The notes beneath the pieces are model-generated. The model saw only the letters and a list, made by a program, of their open reading frames with translations. It ran no database searches and was not told the DNA's origin. The position numbers and the translations under genes were made by a program. Below, piece by piece: positions 8,678 to 16,267 of a stretch of 38,443 nucleotides of DNA. The first letter of the stretch is position 1. The number at the start of each line of letters is the position of its first letter. The DNA lies in assembly GCF_015163715.1 (NCBI RefSeq), contig NZ_JADDUM010000008.1, positions 1-38,443 on the forward strand, in the 5' to 3' direction. The stretch comes from Pseudomonas cyclaminis (GTDB taxonomy: Bacteria; Pseudomonadota; Gammaproteobacteria; Pseudomonadales; Pseudomonadaceae).

Positions 8678-8851
8678 ATGTTGACAACCGTCAGCTGTAG
8701 CCAGGCTCGCCGGCGACTCCGACGCCTTATTGCGCTGGTCGCCCAAGGGCACAGTTTCGTCATAACCAAGAACGGGCGAGCAATTTGCCGGTTGGAGGGC
8801 GCCGAAGCGATACAGGTTGATCATGGCGCCTCTTGCAAAGCCTCACTGTGA
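8678..8851 (+). CDS. Phd/YefM-type antitoxin-like small protein
   Basis: A 57-residue protein. It starts MLTTVSCSQARRRLRRLIA and continues VAQGHSFVITKNGRAICRLEG, which follows the Phd/YefM N-terminal pattern (a short strand, S-x-x-ARR-x-L-x-x-L helix, V-x-x-G-x-x-x-x-ITKNGR-A-x-x-L). That half binds DNA and dimerises; the toxin-binding C-terminal tail is very short here (GAEAIQVDHGASCKASL). AGAGG lies ten bases before the ATG. No Doc, RelE or PIN-type toxin follows; the next ~775 bp are gene-free. It is either an orphan antitoxin or a remnant. Confidence 0.65.
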   Translation: MLTTVSCSQARRRLRRLIALVAQGHSFVITKNGRAICRLEGAEAIQVDHGASCKASL

Positions 8852-9628
8852 TGCCTACAAGATTAGTCTACGCAACTTGGGAGTAAGCGTCCGTCCAGCT
8901 CACCTTGCATAATTTAAGGTGAGTTCCCACTTGCGCCGTTACCCCAACCTTCCCTAGCCAACCTAGAACTGCTTATCGTATTCGCTCAGAGCAGATGAGA
9001 TTGACAGCCGATTTCTGCCTGTCGCCACCATCTTCTTGGATCGACCTCGACTACTCGTGATACCGAGAAACCAAATGACGACGAGACTCATCGCGCGTGG
9101 GTTGATGCGTCGTTTTATTTCTCCACTTTGCACTTAAATATCAGCTCTAAGGGAAAGGAATCTTTTCTCTAAATGCATAAATCACCCACAAGGACAAAAT
9201 TTCTTTACTTAATCCTAAAGCTTTACGCGCAGCGTAAGCTGCGCGCCTAGGTACGAAATGCAGCGCCGAACCACCCGCATGCATCGAAATTCACCAGTAT
9301 TCGCACAGTGAAGACCGGCAAAAAACGGCCAGAAGCGGACAGTTACGCAGGGTTAGCAGCCCTTCCTTGAAGCTTGAAGACGTCTACAAAAGCAGGGGAG
9401 ATTCAGGCTCAATTTTTTGCAGCATGTGATCGATCTGCCTCCAGAAGCCAGCACTGCTGGCATTGCGCCTATCTGAGCATTTGTGACAGCATCGCCCGAT
9501 TAACCTCAAGAGCTTCCTACCGTCATGGGACAGTCAATCTCCCATAGGCGCGGGCGAAGGCTTGCCAGTGGCCCGGGGCTGAGATGAGGCTGTAGCGGGG
9601 CTACCATTACACAAGGATAGTTTTGGTC
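8852..9628. other. Gene-free interval with inverted repeats
   Basis: About 775 bp with no coding sequence I can support. Three perfect inverted repeats occur: CTCACCTT/AAGGTGAG (8899-8906 and 8916-8923, 9-base loop), CGCGCAGC/GCTGCGCG (9226-9233 and 9238-9245) with a GTAA tetraloop preceded by an A+T-rich tract, and GCCAGC/GCTGGC (9447-9452 and 9456-9461). None carries a T-run typical of a terminator. The 9226-9245 hairpin with its GNRA-type loop could be part of an RNA, but nothing else supports an RNA gene. Confidence 0.4.
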
Positions 9629-10342
9629 ATGTCGTACATTAACTTGCCTAGTGATCAGCAAGCTGCGATCAGTGACGTCGATGAGACGTTGCTTCGGTCA
9701 GCAATACGCAAGTGCTTGGAGGAAGAGCGCGTAGGGCCGATTCACGGCCTTGGTCTGAGTGATTGTGGGCCTTATGTGGCTACCAAGCTCAACGGGTTCC
9801 AACAAGCGATCGCTGAGTACAGCAAGGCCAAGGCCCATGCCAAGCGCGAACGCACTCGGCAGGATGCGCTACATGCCGGCAGTGACCTCATTCACGCTGT
9901 GCAGCAAATGAAAGGGCGGCTCGAAACAGAGCGCCAAGAGGGGGAGCTGTTCTTCATTGATGATCAGATCAGGCCACCTTTCCATCTCAGTAAGCGGCTA
10001 TCGGTGCGAGTGCCGTTCCGCTGGCGGGCGTCCCAGGCTGCAGATTGGAAGCACGGGGAGCTGACTTTCGTCTACGATTTTTCCCCTCAGCCCAGCTATA
10101 CCCTTCCGCTGCCCAAGCGTAAACCCAGCGCGGCCCAGGTAGCGAGGGATCTCGAAGATAGTCTGTTCCGAGAATGGGAGCGCTTGAAGGCTCAGGCGCT
10201 CTTCTCTATGAAGGAATTCTTCCGCGATGGTGGCGACCGTGATGCGGTGCCTGAGGTGTTCGCGGTGAGGCCAAGTCCCTACGGCGGAGGCCTAAATAAC
10301 TTCAGCTGCAATTTTTGGCAGCCCGAGAGGCCGGCCCCATAA
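9629..10342 (+). CDS. Hypothetical protein at the left edge of the putative defence cluster
   Basis: A 237-residue soluble protein I do not recognise. The first ~35 residues are acidic, residues ~60-110 form a charged helix likely to be a coiled coil (YSKAKAHAKRERTRQDA to QQMKGRLETERQEGE), the middle is strand-like (SKRLSVRVPFRW, ELTFVYDF), and a second helical part ends in PYGGGLNNFSCNFW. No catalytic motif or membrane segment is visible. AAGGA lies 11 bases before ATG 9629; a TTG at 9623 would sit five bases after it and is an alternative start. It is 180 bp upstream of the large nuclease-TPR gene with a stem-loop between, so it is probably transcribed separately. Confidence 0.6.
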   Translation: MSYINLPSDQQAAISDVDETLLRSAIRKCLEEERVGPIHGLGLSDCGPYVATKLNGFQQAIAEYSKAKAHAKRERTRQDALHAGSDLIHAVQQMKGRLETERQEGELFFIDDQIRPPFHLSKRLSVRVPFRWRASQAADWKHGELTFVYDFSPQPSYTLPLPKRKPSAAQVARDLEDSLFREWERLKAQALFSMKEFFRDGGDRDAVPEVFAVRPSPYGGGLNNFSCNFWQPERPAP

Positions 10343-10388
10343 ATTCGGCAAGCCATCAGCCTCGGTGCCTATGGCTGTTGTGAACGAT

Positions 10389-10415
10389 CGTCCGCGCACC
10401 AAGTCTGCGCGGACG
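10389..10415 (+). terminator. Stem-loop between the hypothetical gene and the nuclease-TPR gene
   Basis: CGTCCGCGC (10389-10397) pairs perfectly with GCGCGGACG (10407-10415) across a 9-base loop, 47 bp after the stop of the preceding gene. It has no U-tract, so it is a weak intrinsic-terminator candidate; an operator or transcript-stabilising hairpin is possible. Confidence 0.4.
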
Positions 10416-10527
10416 TCCCGCAGCATCGTGAACTGCAGACCATTACGATGACGTCGAGCCTTTGTTGACTAAGGCCAAGGCGTTGGTCGTAGCCGGGCGA
10501 TGCCATTGATCATTTCAGGAGTGGATG

Positions 10528-13500
10528 ATGGAAAAGGAACAATCGGCTACCAAGATCGCTGGCCCTAAGCCGCAAGACTTCCTGCGAGCGAGGCGTCCGG
10601 AGCAGTTCTCAGATTCTGTGAAGCTACAAGAATCAACCATCGACCGCTCCATGCTGGAGTATCACTTCGAGACTCTGAACAATCGAAGCCAAGAGCTTGA
10701 GTTCGAGACATTCGTACGGAAGCTTTGCGAGCGAGAAATCTGCCCCAACCTGGTTCCCCAGACTGGGCCTACAGCAGGTGGCGACGGTAAAACTGACACC
10801 GAGACGTATCCTGTCTCCAGCCAAATTGCCTTTTTCTGGGGTCTAAATGAGGCCCCCGAGTCCGAACGATGGGCGTTTGGGGTCAGCACCCAAAAAGACT
10901 GGAAGACGAAATGCACGAAGGATGTCGAGAGCATCATGTCGACCGGGCGTGGGTACGTCCGGATCTTCTGTGTCTCCAGCCGCTTCATCAAGAACAGCTT
11001 GAGGGCGCAGCTTCAGGACGACCTTTCGAAAAAGCATGGCGTCAAAGTGACCATCTACGATCGAACCTGGTTGCTTGATAAAACGCTACAGCCTAAGAAT
11101 CAGCACCTTGCCATCGATCACCTAGGTCTTACAGGCAGTATTGAAAGCAAGATTCAGATTGGCCCATTCGATGCTGACAAGCAAATTCAGCTCACAGAGA
11201 TCGAACGTCAGATCGAACAGATTGAAGATCCGGGCCGTCTGACGCTCTCCCAGGTCGACCTCTACACCAAGCGGGCCATTATTTACAAAGAGCTGGAACG
11301 GGATGCCGTTGCTGTGGAGCATCAGTTCAATATCGCTGTGCGGACAGCGAAAAAGTTTGGTACCCAGAGGCAGCATTTCGATGCCCTTTACCAGCTGACA
11401 TGGGCCGCGTACTGGTGGCTGGAAAATGCCGAACTCTTTGAGGAAACCTTTGAGAAAGCGCTCGGCGTGGCCCAAGAGACCGACAACGTTGAGGTGTGGG
11501 AGAAAGGCGTAACGTTGTTCAATCTAGTGGTCACCACTCATCGAGACGGTAAGTGCACCCTTGATGTGGATTCCCTAGAAGCCACTATTCGAGAGAGATT
11601 GAACTCGATAGCCGACGACGCGGATATGATAAGCGGCGCATTACAAGCCAAGACCTCTTTGGCGCTTCTAAATCTGCTGGTTGCCGAAAATGAGGAGCAA
11701 GCCAATAACACCTTCCGGTCTTTGAGCGAAATCGCTGATAGTGCTCATAAGCTGATTGGCTACCCTATGGCTCGTCTCGTCAACTTGCTCGAAGCACTCG
11801 ATGTGGCCTTTGGAGATCTCAAGGCCTACGAAGATCTCATGGATAAGCTCATTGATGATGCCGGTGCACGGGAAAATAGCCGGATTAAGGCAGATAAGTA
11901 CCTGAGGCGAGGAGCGCTGAGCAGCGATAAAAAGGACTACTACAGGGCGATCAAGTGCTTCGGGTTATCCCTGTATGGGCTGTATAGCAGTGAAAGCAAG
12001 ACGGAAGTCTTCGCTGCCCTTTATATGTTGTCCCATGCATACGATAAGCAGGGCCTGCTCTGGGCTGCGCGAGGAGCAGCGCTGATGGCCGCTTATGTGG
12101 TCACCGCTGACGCACTGAAGGAACAGCGAAGCAGTGCTAAGCAAGCTGCTATTTACCAACGACTCATGTGGATTGAAGGTCAACTAGGTCGCGTGGGTCA
12201 GTCTTTGACTTGGTATCACTTAGCTCAACTGATCTCTCAAACGGTGGATGAAAAGCCGTGGACAGAAAATCAGAAAATGAATTATGAGGTTCTGATTGGT
12301 AAGCTATTTCTCAATGCCAATTTTTCGGACGTTGAAAGAATAGCCTGGCTGCCGGACAAGCTGAATCAGTTGGATCTAGGGCTCAGTGCAGATGCGCTAT
12401 TGGTATGCTTAGGCCATGAAGATAAAGCGGGGCCTGAGGGTGTGCCAATTGACCTTCACCTTATGAACATGTGGCGCAGTATTGATATGGGCGCTCCGGT
12501 GGCCCCGCTCGACCTCTATCTGGATCGCTGGACGACCATAAGCTCCTATATCCTGGGTTGTAAGGTGTCTGTGTCCTTCCCGGTGAAATCTCCATGCATT
12601 GAGTTAGCGCAGCAATTGCTGGCTGTACTGGAGAGCTTCTGCGCACCGATGATGGCAGATCATGCAGCGGCTACAGTGCCCGCCGTGAATATTGATATCT
12701 TATTGGACGATGAGGATGACTTCATACTGCAGCACAGCTTCGACACCGCTGCGCAGGTAACCTCTGCTGAGATCCTCTGCTCGCCGTTCAGCATTGCCAA
12801 TTTGACCGATGAACAACGAGATACGATCAGGCAATTTTACAGTGAATTCTGCCTTCACTTTGTGTCCATTATTTGCCCTCAAATTGGCTGGTCGAAAATC
12901 GAAGAGATGCTTCGAGACGACAAAGCCCTGGAGCGAGCAGTTGTCTTCAACTGTAATATTGGATTGGACAGCTATTTCATGGGACGTGATGCTGTCCCAG
13001 GCATCGGGTCTCATCAGGATGCTACCTTCGAATTGCACAAGCCAACTCGGCGCGTAACTTGGTTTGAGCACCACAATATAGAGCCTATGGATTGGCGCCC
13101 TAAATCTAATGTGCCTGAGGAACGTCCAAAACATCCGTTTCAGTTTTCAACAATGAAGCATAGAGAGCTTAAAGTAGTTTCTCTCATCCAGGAGAACCTG
13201 TGGAATCAAGCCGGTTGGAGGGGTTTAGGCTTTCAAACATGCGAAGGCGAAACTCCAGTGCTGATGTTTGGCTTCGAGAATGCCGCTATTGGGCATAAGA
13301 TATTCGAGAACATCGCAAAAACTATCGGAGACAAAGATCCCAATAATGTGTTGCGCATCGCATTGATACGAGGTATTAACAAGCAGAATCCTGCGCATTA
13401 TCGCGTGGCTGTTACAAGTAATCTTGATCGATCTGATGATGGCTCTTCGAAAGTCCAAACGGCACTTTCTAGAATTCACACCATGACACCAAGCTCTTCT

Positions 13501-13755
13501 GTAAATATAGACAGATTTTTGAAAAATTACGAAGTGCACAAGAAGTGTCATGTTGCTACGGTGAATGCCGAAGGAAAGCTTGTTAGCCATGTGTTAACTT
13601 CTGGGGTTGTTGTCATGCATGCCTGGGAGATTGATGAAAACGACCAGGAGATTTCGGCTATCCAGCCTGACGACGATGTCCTTATTCCGGTAAGCATGGA
13701 AAATCCTCCAATCAACCGTGCGTTGGCGAAAATTCGTTCATTTGAAGCCAGATAA
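10528..13755 (+). CDS. Large Mrr-like nuclease plus TPR-like helical repeat protein, putative anti-phage effector
   Basis: A ~1075-residue protein. Residues ~45-190 look like a PD-(D/E)xK (Mrr/restriction-like) domain: helix EFETFVRKLCEREICPNL, then GGDGKTDTETYPVS (candidate acid Asp ~90), then WAFGVSTQKDWKTKC (candidate Lys ~123). A long helical body follows (~200-650), with TPR-like helix pairs (AIIYKELERDAVAVEHQFNI, AALYMLSHAYDKQGLLWAAR). No Walker A or B motif is visible, so it is not an obvious STAND ATPase. The last ~200 residues form a separate alpha/beta domain (AGWRGLGFQT, VLRIALIRGINKQNPAHYRV, SSSVNIDRFLKNY). The start follows AGGAG (10517-10521) by six bases; an extra ATG precedes at 10525. 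Nuclease-plus-repeat architecture and a defence-like setting suggest a phage-sensing DNA cleaver; this is inference. Confidence 0.7.
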   Translation: MEKEQSATKIAGPKPQDFLRARRPEQFSDSVKLQESTIDRSMLEYHFETLNNRSQELEFETFVRKLCEREICPNLVPQTGPTAGGDGKTDTETYPVSSQIAFFWGLNEAPESERWAFGVSTQKDWKTKCTKDVESIMSTGRGYVRIFCVSSRFIKNSLRAQLQDDLSKKHGVKVTIYDRTWLLDKTLQPKNQHLAIDHLGLTGSIESKIQIGPFDADKQIQLTEIERQIEQIEDPGRLTLSQVDLYTKRAIIYKELERDAVAVEHQFNIAVRTAKKFGTQRQHFDALYQLTWAAYWWLENAELFEETFEKALGVAQETDNVEVWEKGVTLFNLVVTTHRDGKCTLDVDSLEATIRERLNSIADDADMISGALQAKTSLALLNLLVAENEEQANNTFRSLSEIADSAHKLIGYPMARLVNLLEALDVAFGDLKAYEDLMDKLIDDAGARENSRIKADKYLRRGALSSDKKDYYRAIKCFGLSLYGLYSSESKTEVFAALYMLSHAYDKQGLLWAARGAALMAAYVVTADALKEQRSSAKQAAIYQRLMWIEGQLGRVGQSLTWYHLAQLISQTVDEKPWTENQKMNYEVLIGKLFLNANFSDVERIAWLPDKLNQLDLGLSADALLVCLGHEDKAGPEGVPIDLHLMNMWRSIDMGAPVAPLDLYLDRWTTISSYILGCKVSVSFPVKSPCIELAQQLLAVLESFCAPMMADHAAATVPAVNIDILLDDEDDFILQHSFDTAAQVTSAEILCSPFSIANLTDEQRDTIRQFYSEFCLHFVSIICPQIGWSKIEEMLRDDKALERAVVFNCNIGLDSYFMGRDAVPGIGSHQDATFELHKPTRRVTWFEHHNIEPMDWRPKSNVPEERPKHPFQFSTMKHRELKVVSLIQENLWNQAGWRGLGFQTCEGETPVLMFGFENAAIGHKIFENIAKTIGDKDPNNVLRIALIRGINKQNPAHYRVAVTSNLDRSDDGSSKVQTALSRIHTMTPSSSVNIDRFLKNYEVHKKCHVATVNAEGKLVSHVLTSGVVVMHAWEIDENDQEISAIQPDDDVLIPVSMENPPINRALAKIRSFEAR

Positions 13756-13906
13756 GGGTTAGTCAACTGCCCCAGATGTCCCATCCACTGCGCCGTGGGG
13801 GCTTTCTTGCTTTGCGACGAACGACGCATAACGCATTCGGCTGAAGTCAGATTGGTTCGAGCATCCGCTCCTGGCCGAATGCTGCCTGCCACGAAGGGCC
13901 GCAGTC

Positions 13907-14092
13907 GGCCGATTCTGTTGAAAAAGTCGGTCATCCAAAACTGCCTGATCATCGACCGGTGAAAACGCCTTTTTTACACGCTGCTACGTGAAATCTGCCT
14001 CTGGACACCTCAGCCGAAAGTAAAGATTTCAATGTCGGACGCGTACTTTTCAGCTGCGGAAACCATGGCCGACTTTTTCAACAGAATCGGCC
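13907..14092. mobile_element. MITE-like element with 28-bp terminal inverted repeats
   Basis: A 28-bp sequence at 13907-13934 (beginning GGCCGATTCTGTTGAAAAAG) recurs as its reverse complement at 14065-14092 with one mismatch. The 186-bp unit holds no gene. Size, near-perfect ends and lack of coding capacity fit a MITE or the internally deleted remnant of an insertion sequence; the family is not identified, and the ends do not resemble those of the IS1182 element in this window. No target duplication is evident. It ends 43 bp before the ATG of the next gene, so it could carry that gene's promoter. Confidence 0.7.
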
Positions 14093-14135
14093 AAAAGCAG
14101 ACGCTCGCCCCACAAGCACCTAACCAGGAGTTAGC

Positions 14136-14852
14136 ATGCCACTTGATACAAGCAGCTACGTTTATTTCTTTCAAGGCGCATGTGCTGAGTCCCATATCGC
14201 AGCACTGTTTCAGTTCGCTGGGTTTGAAGTAACGAAAATAACACCAGATTCAGGAATTGATCTCGTGGTTACCAATATAGCTCGGTCACGCTTCGCAAAC
14301 GAGACGCCGAAATCTATAAATGTTCAAGTCAAAAGTACGATAATGAAAGATGAGTTCGCCAACTTTTGGATTGCCGAGGATGAGCTGGATTTCTTGAGTC
14401 AGGGCGAAAACCGTTACACCGTTTTCGCCTATTTTTATGATTTAGAGAAGACGCTCGATTTGGACGATTTTCGCGCTTACACAAATCAGATGGACGAATC
14501 GGTTGACACTGAGTCGCCAGAATTGCAGTCGATTGATCGCAAGGACGGCGGGGCCAGCAAGAAACATAAAAATCATATCTTGGAGTTCACAAAATACTCG
14601 TTAGATTTGTTCTGGCTTAATTCCAAACAGATCCAGCGATCAAGAGACGAGGGCTTATGGGAGTACTCTGTTGAATTTCAAAAGTGGGGACTTAATGTCT
14701 CAACTCAGGATGGATTCTTGTCAATTTACAATAAAAAAAACGATAGTTTTGCCTGTCCAGTTTCGGCGCTACAAGAGGTTCGCTACATGATGATCTCAAG
14801 CCAGTCCCAAGCGAGTTTTGACGAAGGAAAATTTTCGTTTCTACACGTATAG
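14136..14852 (+). CDS. PD-(D/E)xK nuclease-like protein (Mrr/DUF4365-like)
   Basis: A 238-residue protein whose first ~70 residues carry a restriction-endonuclease-like core: a helix with Glu19 (CAESHIAALFQFAGFEV), SGIDLVV with Asp42, and INVQVKST with Gln64 and Lys66, i.e. E-x(22)-D-x(21)-Q-x-K. This pattern occurs in Mrr-like and DUF4365 nucleases. The remainder, acidic and helical and then strand-rich (YSVEFQKWGLNVSTQDGFLSIYNKK), is not recognised. Relatives cut DNA or occur in defence operons, but activity here is unproven. AGGAG sits five bases before ATG 14136. A MITE-like element lies immediately upstream. Codon use is distinctly more A+T-rich than the host core. Confidence 0.7.
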   Translation: MPLDTSSYVYFFQGACAESHIAALFQFAGFEVTKITPDSGIDLVVTNIARSRFANETPKSINVQVKSTIMKDEFANFWIAEDELDFLSQGENRYTVFAYFYDLEKTLDLDDFRAYTNQMDESVDTESPELQSIDRKDGGASKKHKNHILEFTKYSLDLFWLNSKQIQRSRDEGLWEYSVEFQKWGLNVSTQDGFLSIYNKKNDSFACPVSALQEVRYMMISSQSQASFDEGKFSFLHV

Positions 14853-14991
14853 GATGAACAAAAATAATTGGCAGCCGGTGTCCTCGAAAGGTCGTCAAGC
14901 TAGATGACCGACGTCCAACTTTGAAAAAAAGACATTATGTTTTTCCGATCGATCCGTGAACGCATTTGCTCGGCGCTTATAATGAGGCTCA

Positions 14992-15246
14992 GTGTGCTGC
15001 CAGGAGCTTCTTCCAACGGCAAACGATGCGGGTGAGCCCGAGAATGTTGTTGATCTCGAGCGACGTGCGCAAGATTTGGCACGCGCGGCAGAGGCGGCGG
15101 CGGACGCCGGCGACTGGCAGGTCGTTCCGGAACTAGAAACTCGACGTCAAGAAATCGACGAAGAATTAAGAGAAGCGCGGCGGAGATGGATTGCCGAACG
15201 TGAGGCACAAGAACTCGAAAGAGTTATCGGCCGACCGAAATTTTGA
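14992..15246 (+). CDS. Small highly charged hypothetical protein
   Basis: An 84-residue frame from GTG 14992, with GAGG four bases upstream and TATAAT at 14978-14983 further upstream. The sequence is predominantly one charged alpha-helix (DLERRAQDLARAAEAAADAG, then LETRRQEIDEELREARRRW), likely a coiled coil. No domain recognised. G+C content is higher than that of the flanking genes. The TATAAT is so close to the GTG that it cannot be its -10 unless translation starts further in, and no better in-frame start is obvious, so the exact start and reality of the gene are moderately uncertain. Confidence 0.5.
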   Translation: MCCQELLPTANDAGEPENVVDLERRAQDLARAAEAAADAGDWQVVPELETRRQEIDEELREARRRWIAEREAQELERVIGRPKF

Positions 15247-15335
15247 CGGTCAAACCTAAAACCATCATAGGCTGACTCCTCGGATGTATGCCTGTGCGGA
15301 TTAGCTGGCGTTTTTGGTCTGAGGGTTTTAAAGGG

Positions 15336-15372
15336 TTTCAGGGGGTAATCAGCCCCCTAAATCCCCCTGAAA
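15336..15372. repeat. Nested inverted repeat with a G/C-run core
   Basis: TTTCAGGGGG (15336-15345) pairs perfectly with CCCCCTGAAA (15363-15372). Inside the loop a second CCCCCT (15353-15358) can pair with the same AGGGGG, giving two mutually exclusive hairpins. Just downstream GGTAC occurs twice within 17 bases (GGTACAAAAAGTGGTAC). The arrangement could be a terminator of the charged small gene, a recombination site or an old integration scar; nothing decides between them. Confidence 0.5.
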
Positions 15373-15487
15373 AACGCTGGATTGGTACAAAAAGTGGTAC
15401 GACAAGAGTGATGCGGGTGCAGCACAGTAGACTGAGGCGCCCAGCCTGAATAACCTGCACCACCAATCTACTGCGACGGTGTAGGAA

Positions 15488-16150
15488 ATGGCTTTTCCGG
15501 AAAATATCTTTGTACCCATTGGCGTTGTCTCAGCAGCATTGATCGCAGGAGCTATTGCCTATGCTGGATTCATTTCAACAAAGGAATCAAAAGTTTCAGA
15601 GTTTAGACAAAATTGGATCAATAGCCTCAGAGATGAAATTTCAAAATATATTTCTTGCATAGACTCATTAATCGAACACATAACAAAAGACAACGCAGGG
15701 ATGATGTATGCTCCGACAAAGTTCATGGAGAAAAAACTGGATCACAGTGAGCTTTATACCGAGATGCTCCAAGCTAGGATAAGCATCCTCCTTAGAATTA
15801 ATAACAAGGAAAAAAAGCCAGAAGATTTTGAAAGAAACGAAAAATTCCTTACTCTCATCGAAAATATATATATCAAGTTTGAAAGCAGGAAATTTGCCGA
15901 CGTTTATGAGGATATTAAGCTCTTGACTTCTGCCTCGAGAGATCTGCTTAAGCACGAGTGGAATCGCGCTCGCGATGGAGAGAAAAAATTTCAAGAAGCC
16001 AAAGCAGTCTCCGAATGGACAATGGGAGCAGCGGGGGCATTTTTAATGGCACTTTTTATGACCATTGGGTACGAAGCCCTTACTACCGCGCTTGCCAGTT
16101 CGTCAGCCAGCCCTGAAACTAAAGCAGTCACGACGCTCAAGGCCCCCTAG
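15488..16150 (+). CDS. Two-helix membrane protein with a cytoplasmic helical domain
   Basis: A 220-residue protein with a transmembrane helix at ~8-29 (PIGVVSAALIAGAIAYAGFI), the juxtamembrane motif KVSEFRQNWINSLRDE at 35-50, a ~125-residue charged helical domain, and a second transmembrane helix at ~177-198 (WTMGAAGAFLMALFMTIGY). Comparable proteins with an FRQ-x-WI-x-x-LR motif after the first helix occur in accessory and defence regions, but I know no assigned function. A pore-forming or membrane-anchoring effector role would fit this topology. The short AGGAA directly before ATG 15488 is poorly spaced. The deoxyribosyltransferase-like gene begins 117 bp downstream on the same strand, so the two could form a pair. 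Strongly A+T-rich codon use indicates foreign origin. Confidence 0.65.
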   Translation: MAFPENIFVPIGVVSAALIAGAIAYAGFISTKESKVSEFRQNWINSLRDEISKYISCIDSLIEHITKDNAGMMYAPTKFMEKKLDHSELYTEMLQARISILLRINNKEKKPEDFERNEKFLTLIENIYIKFESRKFADVYEDIKLLTSASRDLLKHEWNRARDGEKKFQEAKAVSEWTMGAAGAFLMALFMTIGYEALTTALASSSASPETKAVTTLKAP

Positions 16151-16267
16151 TTACAGCTCATTGCTGTACATCACAGGTACTCAGCGTTCATTACGGCTGG
16201 CATGGATTGATGTGGCCCGGCGACACCAGCACAATGACAGCATTGAGTTCCACAAGGAGACGGATTG

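Noticed and set aside
9226..9245. The CGCGCAGC-GTAA-GCTGCGCG hairpin as an intrinsic terminator or riboswitch core
   Set aside because: No T-run follows, and no gene lies directly before or after it; recorded only as an inverted repeat.
10528..13755. Assignment of the large nuclease protein to a known STAND/Avs defence family
   Set aside because: No Walker A or B motif could be seen in the helical body, so naming it Avs would go beyond the evidence.
13548..13952. A 134-codon minus-strand frame over the end of the large nuclease gene and the MITE-like repeat
   Set aside because: Mostly antisense of the nuclease-TPR gene; its first part is the inverted repeat itself.
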